In this document: positions 1 through 7,079 of the stretch, piece after piece
How the letters are laid out: the number at the start of each line of letters is the position of its first letter
Position numbering within the stretch: position 1 is the first letter of the stretch
Assembly (NCBI RefSeq): GCF_003933745.1
Contig: NZ_RSEB01000003.1
Span: forward strand, 1 to 64,000
Origin: Glycomyces terrestris
Lineage (GTDB): Bacteria; Actinomycetota; Actinomycetes; Mycobacteriales; Micromonosporaceae
Length of the DNA: 64,000 nt
Direction: 5' to 3'
Notes under the pieces: model-generated
What the model was told of the DNA's origin: nothing
The model's database searches: none
Seen by the model: the letters and a program-made list of their open reading frames with translations, nothing else
Position numbers and translations under genes: made by a program

Positions 1-533
1 CCTCCGTGATCTCCGGACCGGCTCAGCCGTTCCGTTCCCCCGCGGGCAAAGACAAATATACACGGGGTTTTGAGCGCACGAAACAGGGGGGTCCCTTTCC
101 GCTCGGGACCGCGCTGACCTGCCGCATTGCCGATGCGGCACAGCGAGACCGGCTCGAAGCCGGCCGCGGTTGCCGTCGACGCCGCGGGCGATTCGCGGCC
201 CCTCGGGGGTTCCCGGGTTCGAACCTACGGGAGGGGTACGACATTCCGGGGTCGGCGCTGTGAACGGATGGTGTCGTTCGGTGCGCAGAGGGGATGGAGA
301 CGAGAAGGGGTCCACGGAAGCGGCGCCCAAAGGGAGGGGAGTGCAAGAGCGAGGAGGGAGGGCGGGGAGAGACGACCGCCGTTCAAGGGAGAGGGGAGGG
401 GTGACATGCCCACTGGCGGGGCGAGGAAGACGGAAGGCGGCATGCGCGCCGCCGGTAGGGAGGAAGGCGAGGAGACATGGCCACCCCGCGGGGGCGAAGA
501 CGGAAGACGTGCTCGCCGTCGGCAGGTACGCGA
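1..533. other. Gene-free stretch downstream of rpmA
   Basis: I see no convincing gene here. The open frames lack a plausible ribosome binding site and read as low-complexity Arg/Gly/Pro strings, as expected from chance frames in GC-rich DNA. From about 270 to 480 the plus strand is strongly purine-rich, with many G and A runs. In most actinobacteria obg follows rpmA, and it is not present here. Confidence 0.6.
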
Positions 534-571
534 AAGGGGCCGGGCCCGTCTTTCGACGGGCCCGGCCCCTT
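534..571 (-). terminator. Intrinsic terminator of rplU-rpmA
   Basis: A perfect 17-bp stem (534-550 with 555-571) closes a TTTC loop. It lies 30 bp beyond the rpmA stop codon. On the minus strand it is followed by a short TTTC, so it should end the ribosomal protein transcript and cut off any read-through to a downstream obg. Confidence 0.85.
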
Positions 572-600
572 CATGCTTTTCGAGCGTTGTCGCTCTGGTC

Positions 601-870
601 TTAGGCCGCGACCTCGGTGGAGGTCGGGACGATGTTGACCAGCTTGCGGCCGCGCTTCTGCGAGAACAGCACTTCACCCTCGGCGAGGGCGAAGAGGGTG
701 TCGTCGCCGCCGCGGCCGACGAGGTCGCCCGGGTGGTACTTGGTGCCGCGCTGACGGATGAGGATCTCGCCGGCGCTGACGTGCTGGCCGCCGAAGCGCT
801 TGACGCCAAGTCGCTTGGAGTTGGAGTCACGCCCGTTGCGGGAGCTGGATGCGCCCTTCTTGTGTGCCAT
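601..870 (-). CDS. rpmA: 50S ribosomal protein L27
   Basis: This 89-residue protein is ribosomal protein L27 of the large subunit, which lies near the peptidyl transferase centre. The N-terminus [16 protein letters not shown], the central [12 protein letters not shown] and the length are diagnostic of the family. No N-terminal extension needing protease cleavage, as known in some Firmicutes, is present. The gene lies 11 bp behind rplU in a two-gene operon that ends at the hairpin at 534-571. Confidence 0.98.
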   Translation of the reverse strand: MAHKKGASSSRNGRDSNSKRLGVKRFGGQHVSAGEILIRQRGTKYHPGDLVGRGGDDTLFALAEGEVLFSQKRGRKLVNIVPTSTEVAA

Positions 871-881
871 CGTTCAACCCC

Positions 882-1181
882 TTACTTGGTGATGCCGGTG
901 ATACGCACACGGGTCAGCGGCTGGCGGTGACCCTGGCGCTTGTGGTAGCCGGTCTTGTTCTTGTACTTGTGGATCTTGATCTTCGGGCCCTTGGTGTGCT
1001 CGAGAAGTTCACCGCTCACCGTGACGCCAGAGGCGTCGGTGACCACAGTGCCTTCGTCGACGAGCAACACCGCAGGCAGCGTAAGCGTGTCGCCGGACTC
1101 GCCCTGAAGCTTCTCGACTTCGAGGACGTCGCCCTCGGCGACCTTGTACTGCTTTCCGCCAGTCTTGACGATTGCGTACAT
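882..1181 (-). CDS. rplU: 50S ribosomal protein L21
   Basis: This 99-residue protein is ribosomal protein L21, which binds 23S rRNA. The start [14 protein letters not shown] and the C-terminal [15 protein letters not shown] are typical. The frame stays open another 32 codons upstream, but I chose the ATG at 1181 because it matches the family N-terminus and has an AAGGAGA ribosome binding site about 10 bp before it. It is the first gene of the rplU-rpmA operon. Confidence 0.98.
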   Translation of the reverse strand: MYAIVKTGGKQYKVAEGDVLEVEKLQGESGDTLTLPAVLLVDEGTVVTDASGVTVSGELLEHTKGPKIKIHKYKNKTGYHKRQGHRQPLTRVRITGITK

Positions 1182-1372
1182 GTCGACGCGGTCTCCTTGG
1201 GTCCTCCCCGATGCGGGGACATAGCTGTCAGTTCCCCGCAGGGGAACGGTGTCTGTCAGTTTCGCGGTGTCGTGCACCGTGCCAACGCCGGCTTCGCGAA
1301 CGTCGCCTGGGCTGGCCCGCCGATCGAGCTCCGCGCTCGTCCCCGCGTGAGCAGGGACGAAAAGCTGAGGGC

Positions 1373-1401
1373 TCTATAGGCCGCTCACTAGGGTACGTCA
1401 T
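1373..1401 (-). promoter_or_regulatory. Candidate promoter of rplU-rpmA
   Basis: On the minus strand an ATGACG (1396-1401) and a TATAGA (1373-1378) are separated by 17 bp. This fits a sigma-70 type promoter about 190 bp upstream of the rplU start. Each box has four of six consensus bases, so the call is tentative. Confidence 0.35.
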
Positions 1402-1474
1402 GTACCCGCTGGTTCCGGCATCGGGATCAGGCGGACGCCGCGAACGTCACAGTCCGCGGCGCCTGCCCGGTCCG

Positions 1475-4165
1475 TCAGCCGGTCTCCTCGCCTTCGGCCG
1501 GGGCCTGGGCCGCGGCGCGGGGTTCGGAAGTCTCGGTGTCGTCGGTCGCGCCCTCGGCCGGGTCCTGCGCCGCCTCGCGGGCGGGCTCGTCGTCCTCGGG
1601 CCCGTCCTCCGCCTCGGCCAGGACCTCGTCGGCGTCCGCGGGGACGGCCTCCTCGGTCGCGGCCGCGGCGTCGGTGGTCTCGGTCTCGACCACGAGCGGC
1701 GCGTCGGGTTCGGTGGCCTCGGCGATCGGCTCGGACGAGGTCTCGTCCACGATCTCGACCTCGACGAACTCGTCGTGGCCGTCCTCGTGCCCGTGCTCGG
1801 AGGCGGCCGCGATCTTCGCGGTCGCGCCGGCGGCGGACTTGGCCTGCGGCTCGGACTTGTCCTGCTTCTTGGCCTGCTGCTGTTGCTGCTGGCCGGACTT
1901 GGACTTGTCCTTCTTCTTCTTGCCGCCGTTCTGGCCCTGACCCTGGTTCTGGTTCTGCTGGGCCTGGTGCTGGTGCTGGCCGCCGTTGCCGCCGCCGCCG
2001 TTGCCCTTCTTGCGCCCGTTCCCCAGGATCTCGTCCGTGTGGATCATGACGCCGCGGCCCTTGCAGTGGTCGCAGGGCTCGGAGAAGGCCTCGATGAGGC
2101 CCTGGCCGACCCGCTTGCGGGTCATCTGGACCAGGCCGAGCGAGGTGACCTCGGTGACCTGGTGCTTGGTGCGGTCGCGCCCCAGGCACTCGGTCAGGCG
2201 GCGGAGCACCAGGTCGCGGTTGGACTCCAGGACCATGTCGATGAAGTCGATCACGATGATGCCGCCGATGTCGCGCAGGCGCAGCTGGCGCACGATCTCC
2301 TCGGCCGCCTCCAGGTTGTTCCTGGTGACGGTCTCCTCGAGGTTGCCGCCCTCGCCGGTGAAGCGACCGGTGTTCACGTCGATCACGGTCATCGCCTCGG
2401 TGCGGTCGATGACGAGCGAGCCGCCCGAGGGCAGGTAGACCTTGCGGTCGAGCGCCTTGAGGAGCTGCTCGTCGACGCGCATCTCGGCGAAGACGTCCTT
2501 CGTGCCGGTGTGGCGCTTGAGCCGCGGCAGCAGCTCGGGCGAGACCGACTCCAGGTACTTGTGGATCTCGTCGTACGCCTCGTCGCCTTCGACGACGAGC
2601 TCCTTGAAGTCCTCGTTGAAGACGTCGCGGACGACGCGGATCAGCACGTCGGGCTCGGAGTGCAGCACGCTCGGCGCGTTGCCCTTCTTCGCCTTGGCCT
2701 GGATCTCCTCCCACTCGATCTGGAGGCGGGAGATGTCGCGGGCGAGCTCCTCGGGCCCGGCGCCCTCGGCGGCGGTGCGCACGATGACGCCCGCGCTCTC
2801 GGGGACGAGCTTCTTCAGGGCCGCGCGCAGGCGGGTGCGCTCGCGGTCGGGGAGCTTGCGGGAGATCCCCGAGGCGTTGCCGCCGGGGACGTAGACCAGG
2901 TGGCGGCCCGAGAGGGCGACGTGGCTGGTCAGACGGGCGCCCTTGTGGCCGACCGGGTCCTTGGTGACCTGGACGAGCACGGAGTCGCCGGGCTTGAGGG
3001 CCTGCTCGATCGAGCGGGCCTTGCCGGCCAGGCCGGTCGCGTCCCAGTTGACCTCGCCGGCGTAGAGCACCGCGTTGCGGCCGCGGCCGATGTCGACGAA
3101 GGCGGCCTCCATGCTCGGGAGCACGTTCTGGACCTTGCCGAGGTAGACGTTCCCGACCAGGCCCTGGGCCCCAGACTTGGAGACGTAGTGCTCGGCGAGG
3201 ATGCCGTCCTCGAGGACGGCGGCCTGGGCGCGGCCGCCGCGGACGCGGACGACCATCTGGCGCTCGACCGCTTCGCGGCGGGCGAGGAACTCGGCCTCGC
3301 TGACGACCTGGACGCGGCCGCGGCCGGACTTGCGGCCGTCGCGGCGGCGCTGACGCTTCGCCTCGAGGCGCGTGGAGCCGGAGACGCCGCGCACTTCCTC
3401 GTTCGAGGAGGTGCGGCGCTGCGGGCTGCGGACCTTGACGACCACTTCGGCGTCGTCGTCGGACTCGTCCGGCCGCGAGCGGTCGGAGTCCTCGGAGCCG
3501 GCCCTGCGGCGGCGGCGACGCCGGCGGCGGGTGACCTCGGGGCCGTCGGCGCCCGAGTCCTCGTCGTCCTCGTCGGTGTCGGCGTGCGACTCGTCCTCGT
3601 CGTCGTCCTCGTCGTCGGCGCCGCCCTCGACACCGTCGACGCCCTTGCCGCGGCCGCGGCCGCGGCGGCCCCGGCGGCCGCGCCTGCGGCGGCCGGCCTC
3701 GGAGTCGTCATCGTCGTCGTAGTCGTCGTCGAAGTCCTCGGCGACGGGCTCCTCGGCCTTCGGCTCGCGCTCGGCGGCCTTGTCCTCGGGGCCCTTGTCG
3801 GCGGGCTTGTCGGAGCGCTCGCCGCGGTTGCGGGTGCGCTTGCGCGACGGCTGCTGCTCCTGCTGGGGCTGGGCCTTCTTGGCCTGGGTCTTCTTCGCCT
3901 GGCGGCGCGGCTCGGCGTCCTGGCCGCGCTCCGGGGCGTCGTCCTGCTGGTCGCGGGAGTCGGACCGGGAGCGCTCGGACCGCTGCTCGGCCGCCTTCGG
4001 GGCGGTCTTGGGCGGGGGTGCGAACATCGCGGCGGTCGCTGCGGTGGCGCGGGGCCGGTCGCTGCGGGGCGTCTCGGACGCCGGTTCGTCGCTCTTGGGT
4101 TTTTGAGGAGCCATGAAGGTCACCGCGATCGCGGGCACCTGTTCGCGCGGCTCATTCTCGCGCAT
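1475..4165 (-). CDS. rne: Ribonuclease E/G
   Basis: This 896-residue protein is an endoribonuclease of the RNase E/G family that processes rRNA and degrades mRNA. Residues 1 to about 290 are disordered and highly charged, with Arg-rich and Asp/Glu-rich blocks. An S1-like RNA-binding segment lies near 325-372. The catalytic core carries VIDVNTG near 590 and IIVIDFIDM near 637, which hold the metal-binding aspartates, and the zinc-link CDHCKGRG lies near 697. The last 170 residues are a Gln/Asn-rich then acidic tail. I chose the ATG at 4165, which has GGAG nine bases upstream, over the ATG at 4114, which has none. The gene sits next to rplU, as in many actinobacteria. Confidence 0.95.
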   Translation of the reverse strand: MRENEPREQVPAIAVTFMAPQKPKSDEPASETPRSDRPRATAATAAMFAPPPKTAPKAAEQRSERSRSDSRDQQDDAPERGQDAEPRRQAKKTQAKKAQPQQEQQPSRKRTRNRGERSDKPADKGPEDKAAEREPKAEEPVAEDFDDDYDDDDDSEAGRRRRGRRGRRGRGRGKGVDGVEGGADDEDDDEDESHADTDEDDEDSGADGPEVTRRRRRRRRRAGSEDSDRSRPDESDDDAEVVVKVRSPQRRTSSNEEVRGVSGSTRLEAKRQRRRDGRKSGRGRVQVVSEAEFLARREAVERQMVVRVRGGRAQAAVLEDGILAEHYVSKSGAQGLVGNVYLGKVQNVLPSMEAAFVDIGRGRNAVLYAGEVNWDATGLAGKARSIEQALKPGDSVLVQVTKDPVGHKGARLTSHVALSGRHLVYVPGGNASGISRKLPDRERTRLRAALKKLVPESAGVIVRTAAEGAGPEELARDISRLQIEWEEIQAKAKKGNAPSVLHSEPDVLIRVVRDVFNEDFKELVVEGDEAYDEIHKYLESVSPELLPRLKRHTGTKDVFAEMRVDEQLLKALDRKVYLPSGGSLVIDRTEAMTVIDVNTGRFTGEGGNLEETVTRNNLEAAEEIVRQLRLRDIGGIIVIDFIDMVLESNRDLVLRRLTECLGRDRTKHQVTEVTSLGLVQMTRKRVGQGLIEAFSEPCDHCKGRGVMIHTDEILGNGRKKGNGGGGNGGQHQHQAQQNQNQGQGQNGGKKKKDKSKSGQQQQQQAKKQDKSEPQAKSAAGATAKIAAASEHGHEDGHDEFVEVEIVDETSSEPIAEATEPDAPLVVETETTDAAAATEEAVPADADEVLAEAEDGPEDDEPAREAAQDPAEGATDDTETSEPRAAAQAPAEGEETG

Positions 4166-4460
4166 ACGAATAAATCTCCATTCCAGCCGCTGCCCGGGCG
4201 CGTGACGCGGTTTGCGTCCGCTGCCGCACGGGCGCGGCATCAGAGTGCGGTCCTCCCGACCGGGCGGGGGCCGGCGTCCGGCTCGCGTCGCCCAGCAGGC
4301 TCGCGAGCCTTGTTCCGGCGCTGTCCCCTGCCGTTCGGGCCGCACTGAAAAGTTCAACTCCCACTGGGGAAACACCTCTGCCCCCAGCCGAGTCGTCAAG
4401 TCCGTCGCCGTCGTGAGGGGCGCGGACAGGACATCTGCGGGTCGCACCGTCCGTAGATAT

Positions 4461-4489
4461 GTGCGGTACGACAAGGTCGAGTATCGCAC
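4461..4489. promoter_or_regulatory. Shared upstream motif, copy 1
   Basis: The 14 bases GTCGAGTATCGCAC at 4476-4489 are repeated exactly at 24666-24679 upstream of eccC. Here GTGCG at 4461-4465 forms an inverted repeat with CGCAC at 4485-4489. Both copies have the same orientation relative to a minus-strand gene (rne here, eccC there). A regulator site or a shared promoter element are both possible. Confidence 0.45.
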
Positions 4490-4617
4490 ACTCTGTGTCA
4501 TTCGCCGAACAGGTGGACAACCCGGTGCCCTCCCTCTCAGTGGGAGCCGTCACGATCGGGTGAGAACACACGACTCCTCGTGGTTGGCACGATTCGAGCG
4601 TGGCCCGTGTCCCATGT

Positions 4618-4636
4618 ACTCGATAAGCTGTCGAGT
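4618..4636. promoter_or_regulatory. Inverted repeat upstream of 4687 gene
   Basis: ACTCGA (4618-4623) and TCGAGT (4631-4636) form a perfect 6-bp inverted repeat with a 7-bp spacer. The spacer holds TAAGCT, a possible -10 box for the plus-strand gene. The half-site TCGAGT also occurs in the shared motif at 4476-4489. Confidence 0.35.
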
Positions 4637-4686
4637 GGCGCGCCACCAGCAGCCTCCAGACGAAGGACAGAGCCATCGCACTCCAG

Positions 4687-5370
4687 GTGATCGACTCGGA
4701 CCGGTCCGAGGAGCCCCGGGCGGACGGGAAACCGGCCACCTACCAGGGGCGGCATCGCGGTGCCGACCTGTTCCGGCAGCTCACGAGCGTCGGATGGGTC
4801 CTCGCGGTGGTCGCGGTCCTGCTCCTCGGGGGCGGCACCGTGCTCTTCTGGAGCTCGGGCATCGGCGACGAGAAGCCGCTCGTCGAGGCCGGCGAGATCG
4901 GCGACCTCTGCGAGCGCGTCGTCGACCCCGAGCTGCTGACGCCGTGGGCCGACACCGAGCAGGCGCGCAGCCCCGAGGAGTCCTCGGAGGAGCAGGTGCG
5001 GACGTTCGACTGCACCTATTCGGCGGAGTACGCCGGGGCCGACGCGTACCGGCTCGTGACCCTGTTCGCGACCGTGCAGGTGTACGAGGACGCGTCGAAG
5101 GCGCGGGCGGCGTACGCCGGGGTGCTCGAGTTCGAGGCGTCCGAGGGGCACGAGACCGCCGAGGTGGGCGGGGTCGGCGAGCAGGCGGCGTCCGCGGTGA
5201 TCGCCGCGGGCGAGGAGACCGAGGTGCGCCTGCACGCGCAGGAGGCGAACACCACGCTGAGCCTGAACGTGTTCGTCACGGGCGCGCCGCCGGAGGGCGG
5301 GGACGTCGAGGCGTTGGCGGAGGGCCTGTCGTCGGGTCTCCTGGAATCACTCCCCCGGGCGGGGAATTAG
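4687..5370 (+). CDS. Membrane-anchored protein, unknown function
   Basis: I do not recognise this 227-residue protein. A polar N-terminus is followed by one membrane span near residues 33-56 and an extracytoplasmic domain of about 165 residues with two cysteines (in GDLCERV and TFDCTYS) and a later VGEQAASAV. The C-terminal domain resembles that of the next gene: an early Cys, a second Cys about 40 residues later, then VGxQxAAV. The pair therefore looks like diverged paralogues, perhaps of a DUF3558-like lipoprotein-type fold. The GTG start has no strong ribosome binding site and could be wrong by a few codons. The next gene follows after 74 bp on the same strand. Confidence 0.7.
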   Translation: MIDSDRSEEPRADGKPATYQGRHRGADLFRQLTSVGWVLAVVAVLLLGGGTVLFWSSGIGDEKPLVEAGEIGDLCERVVDPELLTPWADTEQARSPEESSEEQVRTFDCTYSAEYAGADAYRLVTLFATVQVYEDASKARAAYAGVLEFEASEGHETAEVGGVGEQAASAVIAAGEETEVRLHAQEANTTLSLNVFVTGAPPEGGDVEALAEGLSSGLLESLPRAGN

Positions 5371-5444
5371 GGGGCTCCCTCTAAGCTGACCGTGACTACC
5401 GCGGCGTCAAGTCGACACGCCGCATCCATTCGCGGAGGATCATC

Positions 5445-6743
5445 GTGAGCGCCACACCACCCTTTGGCCCGGCATACGACGAGCAGCCCGACGACGGGCG
5501 GCGGTCGGGCTCCGGCCAGTGGCGTCCCCGCGCGGGTCGGCCGCAGGGTTCGGGCGAGCCGTACGCCGCGCAAGGTGATCAGGGCCGCCACCAGGGCGGG
5601 CAGCCGACTCCGGAGCGCCCTCAGCAGCGCGGCGGCTACGGGCAGCAGCGGCCGCAGGCGGGGCGTCCCGCGCCCCAGGCCGGGCGGCCGGCGCCGCAGG
5701 CCGGCGCGCCGCGGGCGGGCGGGTCGGCGGCCGGCGGGCCGATCGCGGGCGGGCCCATGGCGGGCCGCGGTCCGCAGGCCGGGCAGTACCAGTCCCCGCA
5801 GCAGCAGTTCTCCCCGCAGCACGGCGGCTACGAGCCGCAGCAGGGGGGCTATGAGGCGCAGCCGGGCGGGTACGAGTCGCGCCGTCCGAGCGGGCCGGTG
5901 ACCGGGTCGCGTCCGGCGGCGCCCGGCCGGGAGTACCGGCCGAGCCCGGGCGGGCAGGCCTCGCAGGAGCGCCAGGACCAGCCGTTCGAGGAGACCGCGT
6001 TCGTCGACGACCGCGCGAAGGACGAGTGGGGCGGCGGCGCAGAGACGACCGCGATCGGGAAGCTCGGCTACATGCCGAAGGAGCCGCGGCGGCGCTCGGA
6101 CTTCCAGAAGGTGCGCAGCCGGGCCCGCAAGTCGAGCCCGTGGCCGAAGATCGTGGCGGCCGTCGTGGCGGTCGCGCTCGTGGGCGGCGGCGTGTGGTGG
6201 TTCATGAACCGCGACACGGAGGAGAGCACCGGTGACGCGGCCGGTGCGGGGCTCACGTACGAGGGCACCGACGCGCCGTGCTCGCTGGTCGACGCCGGGC
6301 CGCTCGAGTCCGCGGTGAACGGCGCGGACCCGACCGAGGCGGCCGAGGCCGAGCAGAAGAGCCGCGGGTGGGTGCAGCTGTGCACCGTGACGTACGGCGA
6401 GCCGGACCAGGCGGCCGCGCTGCTCGAGGTCGACGGGACCGTGTTCGACTCCGACGCGAAGGCCAGCGTCAACTACGAGCTGGGCACGGGCGAGCTCGGC
6501 GACCTGGCGGAGCTGTGGACGCCGGTCGACCCGGCGCCGGCGGTCGGCGACCAGTCGGCGGCAGTGGCGCGGATCGTGACCGACGGGACTTCGAACTACC
6601 AGCTGCACCTCCAGGACGACAACGTCTACCTGGTGCTGCGGCTGTCGGTGGCGAAGGAGGCCGGGGTCGACGAGGCGGCGCTGACCGAGATGACCACGCA
6701 GCTGGCCGAGGCGTACCTGGAGAACTGGCGCGACGCGAGCTAG
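5445..6743 (+). CDS. Pro/Gly/Gln-rich membrane protein
   Basis: This 432-residue protein of unknown function has three parts. Residues 1 to about 175 are a low-complexity Pro/Gly/Gln/Tyr-rich region with repeated QAGRP-like and QGGYE-like units, expected to be cytoplasmic. A basic stretch and one span lie near 235-254 (AAVVAVALVGGGVWWFM). The C-terminal 170 residues are an extracytoplasmic domain with two cysteines, similar to that of the preceding gene. The GTG start is backed by GGAGG 8 bp upstream. The same architecture (low-complexity tail, span, small outer domain) recurs at 27936 at the other end of the T7SS locus, which suggests but does not prove a link to secretion. Confidence 0.75.
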   Translation: MSATPPFGPAYDEQPDDGRRSGSGQWRPRAGRPQGSGEPYAAQGDQGRHQGGQPTPERPQQRGGYGQQRPQAGRPAPQAGRPAPQAGAPRAGGSAAGGPIAGGPMAGRGPQAGQYQSPQQQFSPQHGGYEPQQGGYEAQPGGYESRRPSGPVTGSRPAAPGREYRPSPGGQASQERQDQPFEETAFVDDRAKDEWGGGAETTAIGKLGYMPKEPRRRSDFQKVRSRARKSSPWPKIVAAVVAVALVGGGVWWFMNRDTEESTGDAAGAGLTYEGTDAPCSLVDAGPLESAVNGADPTEAAEAEQKSRGWVQLCTVTYGEPDQAAALLEVDGTVFDSDAKASVNYELGTGELGDLAELWTPVDPAPAVGDQSAAVARIVTDGTSNYQLHLQDDNVYLVLRLSVAKEAGVDEAALTEMTTQLAEAYLENWRDAS

Positions 6744-6883
6744 CGGGCGCGCCGTTCGGGGCCGGGCTCGGATACGGGGCCGGCGATTCGGGAGCGTCTC
6801 GGAGCGCCGCGGCGAGTCTCCGCAAATCGGACATAAAAGGGACCCCTGGTTCAAAAATACCGTTCGGGTCCGACAAGAACTCA

Positions 6884-6942
6884 GGGCCGGTTCCGTCTGC
6901 CGAGACGGAACCGGCCCTTTCACTCGTTCGAGTGAAAGGGCC
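6884..6942 (+). terminator. Two overlapping terminator-like hairpins
   Basis: Hairpin one pairs 6884-6898 with 6903-6917 (15 bp, loop GCCG) and is followed by TTTC. Hairpin two pairs 6913-6925 with 6930-6942 (13 bp). They share 6913-6917 and so cannot both form fully. Together they should end transcription from the 5445 gene. Confidence 0.7.
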
Positions 6943-7021
6943 GATCGCTGTTGAGGCTGCCAGGTGAGGACCCGGCCGAGCTTCGGACGGAATCCGATGC
7001 CGGTTCGCCTCCGAGGCGAAA

Positions 7022-7055
7022 GGCCCTCCCGGATCGGGTGTCCCTCGGGAGGGCC
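7022..7055 (-). terminator. Terminator of the eccE operon
   Basis: GGCCCTCCCG (7022-7031) pairs with 7046-7055 across a 14-base loop. On the minus strand it is followed by TTTCGCC. It lies 25 bp beyond the stop codon of the Pro/Gln-rich protein encoded after eccE. Confidence 0.65.
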
Positions 7056-7079
7056 GACGGCGTGGCGACCGGTCTGGCG

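Larger units (their letters stand above)
4166..4686. other. Divergent intergenic region, rne to membrane protein
   Basis: This 521-bp stretch lies between divergent genes and I see no gene in it. It contains a 14-bp sequence shared with the eccC upstream region (4476-4489) and an inverted repeat with related half-sites (4618-4636), so it probably holds the promoters of both flanking genes. Confidence 0.6.
6744..7079. other. Convergent intergenic region with hairpins
   Basis: This 336-bp stretch separates convergent genes and shows no gene. It holds at least three strong hairpins: the overlapping pair at 6884-6942 and the stem at 7022-7055. A small stem also occurs at 7004-7020. Confidence 0.7.

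Noticed and set aside
205-228. A GGTTCGAACC sequence resembling a tRNA T-arm
   Set aside because: The flanking bases do not form a T stem, and no anticodon arm, D arm or acceptor stem can be built around it; it is a chance palindrome.
1172-4348. Very long plus-strand open frame opposite rne
   Set aside because: It is a Leu/Gly/Val-rich antisense shadow of a clear RNase E/G gene and has no ribosome binding site or recognisable domain.
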